Below, piece after piece: positions 50,392 to 59,157 of a stretch of 64,000 nt of DNA (position 1 is its first letter; every line of letters begins with the position of its first letter). The position numbers were made by a program, and so were the translations under genes. The notes below the pieces were generated by a model, which had not been told where the DNA came from, searched no databases, and was given only the letters and a program-made list of their open reading frames with translations. The stretch is taken from assembly GCF_900112425.1 (NCBI RefSeq), contig NZ_FOLP01000004.1, positions 1 through 64,000 of the forward strand, in the 5' to 3' direction. Source of the stretch: Variovorax sp. OK212 (GTDB lineage Bacteria > Pseudomonadota > Gammaproteobacteria > Burkholderiales > Burkholderiaceae_C).

Positions 50392-51552
50392 ATGAAGCTT
50401 TCGATCTCAAGGCGCGCCATGGTGGCGGGCGGCGCGGCCCTGGCCCTCGGCCCCGGCCTGCTGCGGCAGGCACGCGCGGACAACGGTGTGAGCGACACCA
50501 CCATCCGCATCGGCCAGTCGGCCGTGTTCAGCGGTCCGGCCAAGGACTTCGGCGTCGACTACCGCGCGGGCATCAAGCTGTACTTCGACCGTGTCAACAA
50601 GTCGGGCGGCATCAACGGCCGCAAGATCGAACTCGTCACCTACGACGACGCCTACGATCCGGCCAAGACCGCCGTCAACACGGCCAAGCTGATCGACGAG
50701 GACAAGGTCTTCGCGCTCACCGGCTACGTGGCCACCGGCAACCTGGCCGCCGCGATGCCGCTGGCCGAGAAGGCGGGCGTGCCGATGTTCGCGCCGCTGG
50801 TGGGCACCAGCTCGTTCCGCACCAAGGTCAACCGCTACCTGTTCCACGTGCGCGCGGGCTACGACCTGGAGCTGCGCAAGATCATCAGCCACCTCTCGAC
50901 CATCGGCATCCAGTCGATCGCGGTGGTCTACCAGGACAGCGCCTTCGGCAAGTCGAACCTCGCCACCTGCGAGGAGCTGGCGGCCGACCACAAGGTGAAG
51001 GTGGTCAAGACCTTCCCGCTGGCCATCACGGCGGAAGACGCGAAGACGGTCGTCACCGGCCTGGCGGAAGCCAAGCCGGGCGCGGTCGTGATGATCATGG
51101 CGGGCCGCATGGTCGAGGTGTTCATGCGCGACTACCGCGCGGGCGCCGGCGGCGCGCCGCTGTACACGCTGTCGGTCGGCATCACCGACGCGGCCGGCTC
51201 CGCCAAGCGGCTCGACGGCAAGCTCGCGGGCCTGGTCACGGCCAGCATCGTGCCGCCGCCGCAGGCGCAGCGCGTGCCCATCGTGGCCGACTACCAGCGC
51301 GACCGCGCGGAGTTCGGCGAGAAGATCGACAGCTACACCGCGCTGGAGGGCTACATCGTCGCGCGCGTGATGGTCGAAGGCCTGCGCCGCGGCGGCAAGA
51401 CGCTCACGCGCGACAGCTTCATTGCCGGTCTGGAAAGCATCGGCAGCACGCGCATGGGCGACTTCCCCATCGAGTACAGCGCGAAGAACCACAACGGCTC
51501 GACCTTCGTGGACCTGGAGATGTACACCCGTGACGGCCAGTTGCGGCGCTGA
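50392..51552 (+). CDS. LivJ-type ABC transporter substrate-binding protein 2
   Basis: 386 residues with an N-terminal signal containing twin arginine (SISRRAMVAGGAALALGPG), cleaved near ARAD. The mature part opens IRIGQSAVFSGPAKDFGVDYRAG and is again of the type I binding fold. It is clearly different from binding protein 1 (44712) in sequence. No second permease or ATPase set is present, so it may feed the same LivHM-G-F importer with another ligand (for example nicotinamide versus nicotinate or 6-hydroxynicotinate). Its end overlaps the 2Fe-2S gene by 23 bases. Confidence 0.88.
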   Translation: MKLSISRRAMVAGGAALALGPGLLRQARADNGVSDTTIRIGQSAVFSGPAKDFGVDYRAGIKLYFDRVNKSGGINGRKIELVTYDDAYDPAKTAVNTAKLIDEDKVFALTGYVATGNLAAAMPLAEKAGVPMFAPLVGTSSFRTKVNRYLFHVRAGYDLELRKIISHLSTIGIQSIAVVYQDSAFGKSNLATCEELAADHKVKVVKTFPLAITAEDAKTVVTGLAEAKPGAVVMIMAGRMVEVFMRDYRAGAGGAPLYTLSVGITDAAGSAKRLDGKLAGLVTASIVPPPQAQRVPIVADYQRDRAEFGEKIDSYTALEGYIVARVMVEGLRRGGKTLTRDSFIAGLESIGSTRMGDFPIEYSAKNHNGSTFVDLEMYTRDGQLRR

Positions 51553-52030
51553 GCCGCTGCACCTGCAGGTCAACGGCCAGGCGCGATCGTTGGAGGGCGT
51601 GCCGCGCGAGGCGACGCTGCTTCATGTGTTGCGCAACGACCTGGGGCTGAACGGCCCCAAGTACGGCTGCGGGCTGGGGCAGTGCGGCGCATGCACCGTG
51701 CATGTCGACGGCGTGGCGGCGCGCGCCTGCGTGATTCCTGCGCACGGCGTGGCGCACCGCGCGGTCACCACGCTCGAAGGGCTCGGCGCGCGCGGCAGCT
51801 GGCACCCGGTGCAGGCCGCGTTCGAAGACGCACAGGCCGCGCAGTGCGGCTACTGCCTCAACGGCATGGTGATGCAGGCGGCGGCGCTGCTGGCACGCGA
51901 CCCGCAGGCCAGCGAGGCGCGCATTCGCGCGGAGCTGTCGGGCAACCTGTGCCGCTGCGGCACGCACATTGAAATTCTCGACGCGGTGCAGCGCGCCGCG
52001 GTGCGCATGCGCGCGGGAGCGATGCCATGA
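51530..52030 (+). CDS. nicA: Nicotinate dehydrogenase-type small subunit, two [2Fe-2S] clusters
   Basis: 166 residues from GTG 51530, which has GGAG upstream and overlaps the binding-protein gene; no ATG start fits the family length. The plant-type ferredoxin cluster (Cys47, 52, 55, 67; YGCGLGQCGACTV) and the second cluster of the xanthine dehydrogenase family (Cys106, 109, 141, 143; CGYCLNG and CRCGTH) are complete. It carries electrons from the molybdenum subunit to the hemes of the next gene product. Nicotinate is inferred from the neighbouring pathway genes and the NicAB-like architecture. Confidence 0.85.
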   Translation: MTASCGAEPLHLQVNGQARSLEGVPREATLLHVLRNDLGLNGPKYGCGLGQCGACTVHVDGVAARACVIPAHGVAHRAVTTLEGLGARGSWHPVQAAFEDAQAAQCGYCLNGMVMQAAALLARDPQASEARIRAELSGNLCRCGTHIEILDAVQRAAVRMRAGAMP

Positions 52031-52040
52031 ATGCCCCGCG

Positions 52041-52165
52041 TTGTCCCCTCTCCCGCTCGCGGGAGAGGGTCAGGGTGAGGGCAGGTGCCTGTGCAAAAGC
52101 ACGGCCTTCGCTACCGCCGCTGGCCCTCACCCCAACCCTCTCCCGAAGGGAGAGGGAGCAAGAGC
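52041..52165. repeat. REP-like double-hairpin element, copy C
   Basis: Perfect hairpins CCCTCTCCC/GGGAGAGGG occur at 52046-52069 and again at 52136-52156. The inner flanks GGTGAGGGC and GCCCTCACC are complementary, so the element folds into one large cruciform. It fills the 154-base gap between nicA and nicB and could tune the ratio of the two subunits. Confidence 0.88.
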
Positions 52166-52184
52166 GGCAAGGAACGCAAAGGCC

Positions 52185-55100
52185 ATGACCCGCCGCGCCG
52201 ACCTTCCCCAGACCCGCGCCGAGTTCCTCTCGGCCGACGGCGTGCTGCTCGTGGTGCGCGAGGCGCCGCCCGCGCCGCCGCCCGTCAAGGGCCAGCCCGC
52301 GCTGGTCGCCGGCAACCCGATCGAAGGCGACGAGGTCCTGCTGGCCGTATGGGACGACGGCAGTGCCTCCGCGCTCAACGGCCACGTCGACCTGGGCACC
52401 GGCATCCAGACCGCGCTCGGCCAGATCGTGGCCGAGGAACTCGACCTCGGCATGCCCTGCGTGCGCGTGATGCTCGGCGACACCGCGCGCGTGCCCAACC
52501 AGGGCGCGACCATCGCGAGCGCCTCCATCCAGATCCATTCGCAGCCCTTGCGCCTGGCCGCCGCCCAGGCGCGCGGCTGGCTGCTGGCACGCGCTGCGGA
52601 AAAGCTCGGCGTGCCATGCGAGGCACTGCAGGTGCGCAACGGCGTGGTGCGCGTCACCGAAACACCCGAGCGTCACGTCGGCTACGCCGAGCTCGTGGCC
52701 GGCCAGCGCACCGTGCTGCGCCTCGACACCAAGGCGCAGCCCAAGGACCCGGCCGACTATCGCGTGGTCGGCACGCGGCAGGCGCGCGTGGACATCCCGG
52801 CCAAGCTCGCGGGCGAACTCGTCTTCGTGCACGACATGCGCGTGCCCGGCATGCTGCACGGGCGCGTGGTGCGCCCGCCGTACGCGGGCGCGGACCACGG
52901 CGAGTTCATCGGCAACACGCTGGAGGCGGTCGACGAATCGTCCATTGCGCACATCCCCGGCATCCGCGCCGTGGTCGTCGTGCGCGACTTCGTCGGCATC
53001 GTCGCCGAGCGCGAGGAGCACGCCGAACAGGCGCTGCGCGAACTGCGCGTCACGTGGAAGCCGTGGCCCGGCATGCCCGACCTGAGCGACGTGGCACAGG
53101 CCCTGCGCGACAACCCCTCGACGCAGCGCCTGCTGGTCGACGAAGGCGACGTGGACGGCGCCATTGCCGCCGCCGCGCAACCGATGCAGCGCACCTACGT
53201 GTGGCCGTACCAGATGCATGCGTCCATCGGCCCGTCGTGCGCGCTGGCCGACTGGCAGCCCGACGACGGCAGCGGCATGCAGCTGCGTTGCTGGGCCGGC
53301 TCGCAGAACCCGCACGTGCTGCGTGTCGACCTGGCCAGGCTCATGGGCGTGGAAGACGTGCAGGTCGACGTGGTCCGCATGGAGGCCGCGGGCTGCTACG
53401 GCCGCAACGGCGCCGACGACGTGGCCGCCGATGCCGCGCTGCTCGCGCGCGCGGTCGGCGCGCCGGTGCGCGTGCAGCTCACGCGCGAGCAGGAACATGC
53501 GTGGGAGCCCAAGGGCGCCGCGCAGCTCATGGAGATCGACGGCGGCCTGATGGCCGACGGCCGCGTGGCCGCCTACGACTTCGAAACCTCCTATCCGTCG
53601 AACGGCGCGCCCACGCTGGCGCTGCTGCTCACGCGCACCATCGAGCCGGTGGCGCAGGCCTACGAGATGGGCGACCGCACCGCGCGGCCGCCCTACAGCT
53701 ACGACAACCTGCGCGTGAAGGTGAACGACATGGCGCCGATCGTGCGCGCCTCGTGGCTGCGCGGCGTGTCGGCGCTGCCGAGTTCGTTCGCGCACGAGTC
53801 GTACATCGACGAGCTCGCCACCGCCGCGGGTGTGGACCCGGTGCAGTTCCGCCTGCGGCACCTGGAAGACCCGCGCGCCATCGAGCTGGTGCAGGCCACC
53901 GCGCAGAAGGCCGGCTGGCGCATGCGCACCGGGCCGCAGGAGAACGCCGACGGCGGGCTCGGCGAAGGCGGCGACATCCTCTTCGGCCAGGGCTTTGCGT
54001 ACGCGCGCTACATCCACAGCAAGTGGCCGGGCTTCGGCGCGGCGTGGGCGGCATGGGTGGCCGACGTCGAGGTGAACCGCAAGACCGGCGAGGTGCATGT
54101 GCGCCGCGTGGTGGTGGGGCACGACGCGGGCTTGATGATCAACCCGGCGGGCGTGGAGCACCAGGTGCACGGCAACGTGATCCAGACCACCAGCCGTGCG
54201 CTGAAGGAGCGCGTGCAGTTCGCGCCGCAGCAGCAACAGCAGGGCGACGCACCCGCCGGCGGCGCGCTGCTGCCGGGCGTGCTGCCTTCGGGCGTGGTCG
54301 CGAGCCGCGACTGGGGCAGCTACCCGATCATCAACTTCCGCGAAGTGCCGGTGATCGAGGTGATGCACATGCCGCGGCCCGGCGAACCGTCGCTGGGCGC
54401 GGGCGAGTCGTCGTCGGTGCCGGGCACGGCGGCGATCGCGAATGCGATCTTCGATGCGACGGGCGTGCGCTTCAGGTCGCCGCCGTTCACGCCGGAGACG
54501 GTGCTGGCCGGGTTGAGTCCGTTGACTTCGGATTTGCCCCCTCTGCCTCCGGGAGAGGGTTGGGGTGAGGGCCGGCAGCCTGCGAGTGGTGACGCCGTCG
54601 TGCCCCCATTCCAGCCTTCCCCCGGAGGGGGAAGGAGCAATGCAGTCTGGCCCCGAAGGAAGGGCCTCTGGGCCACCGGCGCCGCGCTCGTGGTCGGTGG
54701 CATCGGCGTCATTGCCGGCCTGCTCGGCTGGCGTTCCGCCATCGCGCCGGTGTCGCTCACCGCGCCGGTGTACAGCCAATCGACCATCGAACGCGGCCGT
54801 GTGCTCGCCGCGGCCGGCGACTGCGCGGTGTGCCACACGGCAGCGGGCGGCGCACCCAACGCGGGCGGCCGTGCGATGGACACGCCCTTCGGCACGCTCT
54901 ACACCACCAACCTCACGCCCGACGCGGAGACCGGCCTGGGCCGCTGGTCGTTCAGCGCCTTCCAGCGCGCGATGCGCGAAGGCGTCTCGCGCGACGGCCA
55001 CTACCTGTACCCGGCCTTCCCCTACACCGCCTTCGCCAAGACCAGCGACGACGACCTGCAGGCGCTCTATGCGTACTTCATGTCGATGCCCGCGGTGCGC

Positions 55101-55949
55101 GCGCAAACGCCGAAGTCCGAGCTCAAGTTCCCGTTCAGCATGCGCCCGCTGATGGCCGGCTGGAACGCGCTCTTCCACGACCCCGCGCCGCTGCAGCCCG
55201 TGGCCGCGCAAAGCGCGGAGTGGAACCGTGGCGCCTACCTGGTCAACGGCCTGGGCCATTGCGGCGCCTGCCACACGCCGCGCAACGCGCTGGGCGCGGA
55301 GCAGGGCGGCGAGGCCTTTCTTTCGGGCGCGATGGTCGACGGCTGGGAGGCGCCCGCGCTCACGCAGCTGTCGAAGTCGGCGCTGCCGTGGGATGCCGAC
55401 GAGCTCTACCGCTACCTGCGCCACGGCCACACGCAACGCCACGGCATCGCCGGCGGCCCGATGGCCGAGGTGGTGCGCGAGCTGCAGCAGGTGCCCGACG
55501 AAGACGTGCGCGCCATGGCCACGTACCTGGGGTCTTTCAACCCCGCCCCGGTGGCGCAGCCGCAGGCCGTGGCAGAGCAGGCGGTCGACAACGCGGCGCG
55601 CACGCAGGGCCAGTTGCTCGGCCCCGCGCAACGCATGTTCGACAGCGCCTGCGCCGCCTGCCACCACGACGGCAACGGCCCCACGCTGCTGGGCGTGAAC
55701 ACGCCGCTCGCGCTCAACAGCAACCTCACGAGCGCCAGGCCCGACAACCTGCTGCGCACCATCCTCGACGGCGTGCGCGAGCCCGCCACGCGCGACATCG
55801 GCTTCATGCCGGCGTTTCGCGAGGCGCTCGACGACCGGCAGATCGCCGATCTCGCGGGCTACATGCGCGCGCGCTTCGCACCGCAGGAGCCGGCGTGGAA
55901 GGACCTGCCGGCCGAGGTGGCGCGCGTGCGGGCAACGCCGGGGCACTGA
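52185..55949 (+). CDS. nicB: Nicotinate dehydrogenase-type molybdenum subunit fused to triheme cytochrome c
   Basis: 1254 residues from ATG 52185. Residues ~1-780 are the molybdopterin-cytosine-dinucleotide domain of the xanthine dehydrogenase family, with catalytic Glu741 in GAGESSS. A membrane helix (GLWATGAALVVGGIGVIAGLL, residues ~827-847) precedes a cytochrome region with three CxxCH motifs at about residues 880, 1026 and 1156. This is the NicB architecture of Pseudomonas, where electrons from nicotinate hydroxylation go to the respiratory chain. Residues ~785-821 are encoded by a REP-like element. Other substrates (isoquinoline or aldehydes) share this architecture; the cluster favours nicotinate. 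Confidence 0.86.
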   Translation: MTRRADLPQTRAEFLSADGVLLVVREAPPAPPPVKGQPALVAGNPIEGDEVLLAVWDDGSASALNGHVDLGTGIQTALGQIVAEELDLGMPCVRVMLGDTARVPNQGATIASASIQIHSQPLRLAAAQARGWLLARAAEKLGVPCEALQVRNGVVRVTETPERHVGYAELVAGQRTVLRLDTKAQPKDPADYRVVGTRQARVDIPAKLAGELVFVHDMRVPGMLHGRVVRPPYAGADHGEFIGNTLEAVDESSIAHIPGIRAVVVVRDFVGIVAEREEHAEQALRELRVTWKPWPGMPDLSDVAQALRDNPSTQRLLVDEGDVDGAIAAAAQPMQRTYVWPYQMHASIGPSCALADWQPDDGSGMQLRCWAGSQNPHVLRVDLARLMGVEDVQVDVVRMEAAGCYGRNGADDVAADAALLARAVGAPVRVQLTREQEHAWEPKGAAQLMEIDGGLMADGRVAAYDFETSYPSNGAPTLALLLTRTIEPVAQAYEMGDRTARPPYSYDNLRVKVNDMAPIVRASWLRGVSALPSSFAHESYIDELATAAGVDPVQFRLRHLEDPRAIELVQATAQKAGWRMRTGPQENADGGLGEGGDILFGQGFAYARYIHSKWPGFGAAWAAWVADVEVNRKTGEVHVRRVVVGHDAGLMINPAGVEHQVHGNVIQTTSRALKERVQFAPQQQQQGDAPAGGALLPGVLPSGVVASRDWGSYPIINFREVPVIEVMHMPRPGEPSLGAGESSSVPGTAAIANAIFDATGVRFRSPPFTPETVLAGLSPLTSDLPPLPPGEGWGEGRQPASGDAVVPPFQPSPGGGRSNAVWPRRKGLWATGAALVVGGIGVIAGLLGWRSAIAPVSLTAPVYSQSTIERGRVLAAAGDCAVCHTAAGGAPNAGGRAMDTPFGTLYTTNLTPDAETGLGRWSFSAFQRAMREGVSRDGHYLYPAFPYTAFAKTSDDDLQALYAYFMSMPAVRAQTPKSELKFPFSMRPLMAGWNALFHDPAPLQPVAAQSAEWNRGAYLVNGLGHCGACHTPRNALGAEQGGEAFLSGAMVDGWEAPALTQLSKSALPWDADELYRYLRHGHTQRHGIAGGPMAEVVRELQQVPDEDVRAMATYLGSFNPAPVAQPQAVAEQAVDNAARTQGQLLGPAQRMFDSACAACHHDGNGPTLLGVNTPLALNSNLTSARPDNLLRTILDGVREPATRDIGFMPAFREALDDRQIADLAGYMRARFAPQEPAWKDLPAEVARVRATPGH
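54537..54646. repeat. REP-like double-hairpin element, copy D, inside nicB
   Basis: The left hairpin (CCCTCT/AGAGGG) and a perfect right hairpin CCTTCCCCC/GGGGGAAGG (54616-54636), ending GGGGGAAGGAGCAA, match copies A and C. Inner flanks GGGTGAGGGC and GTGCCCCCATTCC also resemble them. The whole element is translated in frame as a Pro/Gly-rich linker (PPLPPGEGWGEGR and PPFQPSPGGGRS) with no stop codon. Confidence 0.88.
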
Positions 55950-56039
55950 GCGCAACGACAAGGGCCCTGGTCGGGCGTTGCCGTGGATGCGCCGCTACGA
56001 TGCACCGTAGCGAAGTACACATCCACGGAGACACCCGCC

Positions 56040-57221
56040 ATGCCATTGAATCTTTCGACATCTTCCAGCCTGCCCCGCGACGCCGAACGCGCCACCCTCG
56101 TCGGGCGCCTCTGGCAACCCGGCGTGGGGCCGGTGCTGGTGGCGGTGCACGAAGGCGGCCTGCACGACCTGTCGGCGCTCGCGCCCACCATGAGCGACCT
56201 GCTCGAACGCGACGAAGCGCCTGCCCAAGCCGTTCGCCGCGCACTGAAGAGCGCACCGCGCATCGCCTCGCTCGACGAGGCCATCGCCAACAGCGACGAG
56301 ACGGCACGCGACACCGGCAAGCCCTGGCTGCTCGCGCCCTGCGACCTGCAGGCCATCAAGGCCAGCGGCGTGACCTTCGTCGCGAGCCTGCTGGAGCGGG
56401 TCATCGAGGAACAGGCACGCGGCGATGCCTCCAGGGCCGAGGCCACGCGCGCGGCCATCGGCGGCGTGCTGGGCGACAACCTCGCGGACATCGTGCCCGG
56501 CTCGCCCGAGGCCATGAAGGTGAAGGAGGTGCTGATCGCGCAGGGCGTGTGGTCGCAGTACCTCGAGGTGGGCATCGGCCCCGACGCCGAGATCTTCACC
56601 AAGGCCCCGGTGCTTGCGGCCGTGGGCACGGGTGCCGACGTGGGCATCCACGCGGGCTCGGTGTGGAACAACCCCGAGCCCGAAGTCGTGCTCGCCGTCA
56701 ACAGCCGCGGCGAGACGCTGGGCGCCGCATTGGGCAACGACGTCAACCTGCGCGACTTCGAAGGCCGCAGCGCACTGCTGCTGGGCAAGGCGAAGGACAA
56801 CAACGCCTCGTGCGCGATCGGCCCCTTCATTCGGCTGTTCGATGAGAACTTCGGTATTGCCGACGTGCGCCGCATCACCGTGGCACTCGAAGTCACGGGC
56901 CCCGAAGGCTTCACGCTGGAGGGCTCCAGTTCGCTGTCGAAGATCAGCCGCGACCCGCTCGACCTCGTCGCACAGACCATCGGCAAGCATCACGCCTACC
57001 CTGATGGTTTCATGTTGTTTCTCGGAACCATGTTCGCGCCGACACAAGACCGTCACGGGCCTGGGCAAGGATTCACCCATGTCGTGGGAGACCGCGTGCG
57101 CATCGCCGCACCCGAACTCGGCGCACTGATCAACCGCGTGGTGCACGCGGACCAGGCGCCGCGGTGGACTTTTGGTGTCGGCGCGTTGATGCGCAACCTG
57201 GGTGGACGTGGACTGCTGTAA
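56040..57221 (+). CDS. Fumarylacetoacetate hydrolase family protein (XylX/2-keto-3-deoxy-pentonate dehydratase-like)
   Basis: 393 residues from ATG 56040. The N-terminal ~110 residues (LVGRLWQPGVGPVLVAV, LHDLSALAPTMSDLLE) match the lead domain of 2-keto-3-deoxy-arabinonate dehydratases. The C-terminal FAH barrel contains the metal carboxylates in SPEAMKVKEVLIAQGVW, KDNNASCAIGPFIR and the EGSSSLSKISR segment. Enzymes of this class dehydrate or hydrate sugar-derived keto acids. It lies 90 bases after nicB on the same strand, so a role in processing a nicotinate-derived acid is possible but unsupported. No sugar genes surround it. Confidence 0.75.
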   Translation: MPLNLSTSSSLPRDAERATLVGRLWQPGVGPVLVAVHEGGLHDLSALAPTMSDLLERDEAPAQAVRRALKSAPRIASLDEAIANSDETARDTGKPWLLAPCDLQAIKASGVTFVASLLERVIEEQARGDASRAEATRAAIGGVLGDNLADIVPGSPEAMKVKEVLIAQGVWSQYLEVGIGPDAEIFTKAPVLAAVGTGADVGIHAGSVWNNPEPEVVLAVNSRGETLGAALGNDVNLRDFEGRSALLLGKAKDNNASCAIGPFIRLFDENFGIADVRRITVALEVTGPEGFTLEGSSSLSKISRDPLDLVAQTIGKHHAYPDGFMLFLGTMFAPTQDRHGPGQGFTHVVGDRVRIAAPELGALINRVVHADQAPRWTFGVGALMRNLGGRGLL

Positions 57222-57371
57222 ACGTTCCGTAGACGTTCTGTTGATTGAATAAAAGGAGTTGTACTTCTTTGTGATTCAAAGCCTCTGCGTTGCACTCTGT
57301 TGCTGTTGACCGCGCTTCGCGTTCCCCTCAAGATAACTGTTGTTGACGAATGGTTAACTAGGGAGAAGAGG
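57222..57371. promoter_or_regulatory. Intergenic leader of the type VI secretion operon
   Basis: 150 bases, noticeably more AT-rich than the neighbourhood (TTGATTGAATAAAAGGAGTTG...). TTGACC (57306-57311) with GATAAC about 20 bases on is a possible but poor promoter match. It ends in GGGAGAAGAG before the TTG start of tssA. Confidence 0.4.
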
Positions 57372-58469
57372 TTGTCGCAAAGCGAGATCGAACTATTGCA
57401 GTCGCCTGTAGACGGCCCGCTTGCGTGCGGTGAAGACCTCGAATACGACCCCGATTTCCTGGCGTTGCACCAAGCGACAACGGGCAAGCGCGAGCAGCAA
57501 TTCGGCTCCACCATCATTCCCGCGGAGCCGCCCGACTGGGCCCGCGTGGAGCGCCTCGCCAAGCAGCTCTGCACCCGCACACGAGACCTTCGCGTGCTGG
57601 TGCCCCTCACATTGGCATGGACCGAGAACCGCGGCCTGCCGGGCTATGTCGACGGCCTGCGGCTGGTCGATGCGGTGCTGCAGAAATTCTGGGACGACGT
57701 GCATCCGCGCGTCGTCGACGACGGCTTCGAAGACCCGCTGCCGCGCATGAACGCGCTGGCCTCGTTGACCGAACCCGAAGGCCTCGGGCGCAGCGTGCGC
57801 GATGCGCGGCTGCTCGACGATGCAGGCACCTTGATGAGCCTGCGGCAGGTCGAGGCCCTGCTCGATTCGAGCAAGACCGACCACCAGATCGACTACCCCG
57901 GCGGCATCGGCCGCCTGAAGGACGCGGCGCGCCGCGCGCAGGACAAGTCCGCGGCGCCGGTGCTGGCGCTGCGCGGTGCGCTCGAGTACCTGCAGCGCAT
58001 TCGCCAGACCTGCGAACGCGCGCTGGGACAGAACTGGGCGCCCGACTTCACGCGCCTGGAGAAGTCGCTGCGCAGCGTGGTCCAGCTGTTGCCCGAGCAG
58101 GCGCAGGCCGATGCGGGCGAAGCCATTCCATCCCACTCTGGAGCCGATCCGCAAGGCACGGACCAGGCCGCGCCGGTGGCGCAGGGCGCCGCCGCGGGCG
58201 CCTCAAATGGCGGTGTCGGCCTACGCACGGTACTTATTAAAGATATTGAAATATCCAATCGTGATGATGTGCAAGTCTTGTTGGAAAAAGCTTGCGACTA
58301 CCTGGAGCGGGCGGAGCCCAGTCATCCGGCACCGATGTTGATAAGAAGGGCACAGCGGCTTCTGGACCTCAATTTCTTCCAGATCATCGAAGAGCTCGTG
58401 CCAGAGGGATTGCAAAAAATCGAGAGCCTTGCCGGGCGGCCTTTGAGCGGCGCGGCCAGCGGCGAATAA
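57372..58469 (+). CDS. tssA: Type VI secretion protein TssA
   Basis: 365 residues using TTG 57372, preceded by GGGAGAAGAG; no ATG is available near the family start. The ImpA N-terminal domain is present (LACGEDLEYDPDFLALHQ, GLPGYVDGLRLVDAVL). A low-complexity linker (~255-285) leads to the C-terminal region HPAPMLIRRAQRLLDLNFFQIIEELVPEGL. TssA recruits and caps the contractile sheath during assembly. First gene of the operon; tssB follows after 81 bases. Confidence 0.9.
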   Translation: MSQSEIELLQSPVDGPLACGEDLEYDPDFLALHQATTGKREQQFGSTIIPAEPPDWARVERLAKQLCTRTRDLRVLVPLTLAWTENRGLPGYVDGLRLVDAVLQKFWDDVHPRVVDDGFEDPLPRMNALASLTEPEGLGRSVRDARLLDDAGTLMSLRQVEALLDSSKTDHQIDYPGGIGRLKDAARRAQDKSAAPVLALRGALEYLQRIRQTCERALGQNWAPDFTRLEKSLRSVVQLLPEQAQADAGEAIPSHSGADPQGTDQAAPVAQGAAAGASNGGVGLRTVLIKDIEISNRDDVQVLLEKACDYLERAEPSHPAPMLIRRAQRLLDLNFFQIIEELVPEGLQKIESLAGRPLSGAASGE

Positions 58470-58550
58470 GCGGCGACGAACAGGCAACTGTCCGGCGCGG
58501 CAGGGAGAGGGGCGCGACCCCCACGCATTTCAGATTCAAGAGGAAGCTTT

Positions 58551-59120
58551 ATGGCAGACAACCGTGTCAGAAACAGTGGTCAGAAGTTCATCGCGCGCAA
58601 CCGCGCGCCGCGCGTGCAGATCGAGTACGACGTGGAGATCTACGGCAGCGAACGCAAGATCCAGCTGCCCTTCGTGATGGGCGTCATCGCCGACCTCGCG
58701 GGCAAGCAGGTGGACCCGATGCCCGATATCGCCGAGCGCGAGTTCATGGCGGTGGACATCGACAACTTCGACGAGCGCATGAAGTCCATCAAGCCGCGCG
58801 TGGCCTTCCAGGTGCCCAACACGCTCACGGGCGACGGCCAGATGAACGTCGACATCACCTTCGACAGCCTGGACGACTTCTCGCCCGCGCGCATCGCACG
58901 CCAGGTGGGCGCGCTGCAGCAGCTGCTCGAGGCCCGCACCGAGCTGGCGAACCTGCTGTCCTACATGGACGGCAAGAACGGCGCCGAGCAACTCATCGCG
59001 CAGGCGCTGCAGAACCCGGCGCTCCTGAAGTCGCTGGCGACGGCGCCGAACCCGGCCGTTGCCAAGGCCGTGGAAGCCGCGAACGAGAAGTCGGGTGCCT
59101 CCGGCACCGCTTCCGAGTGA
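58551..59120 (+). CDS. tssB: Type VI secretion sheath small subunit TssB
   Basis: 189 residues behind AGAGGAAGC. The family opening RNRAPRVQIEYDVEIYG and the segments LPFVMGVIADLAG and REFMAVDIDNFDERM are characteristic of the VipA/IglA sheath protein. It assembles with TssC into the contractile sheath. The C-terminal ~25 residues are Ala-rich and variable. Confidence 0.96.
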   Translation: MADNRVRNSGQKFIARNRAPRVQIEYDVEIYGSERKIQLPFVMGVIADLAGKQVDPMPDIAEREFMAVDIDNFDERMKSIKPRVAFQVPNTLTGDGQMNVDITFDSLDDFSPARIARQVGALQQLLEARTELANLLSYMDGKNGAEQLIAQALQNPALLKSLATAPNPAVAKAVEAANEKSGASGTASE

Positions 59121-59157
59121 GCGCGAGCAGCAGCAAGAGCAGCCAAGGAAAGCCATC

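Noticed and set aside
52185..55949. nicB as a frameshift-joined artefact of two genes
   Set aside because: The frame is continuous, including the REP-like linker, and the same molybdenum-plus-cytochrome architecture is known for NicB and related dehydrogenases.
51858..55961. A 1367-codon open frame on the minus strand opposite nicA/nicB
   Set aside because: It is a mirror of the high-GC third-position bias of nicB. The translation is low-complexity His/Arg/Ala-rich with no domain, and the plus strand encodes complete cofactor motifs.
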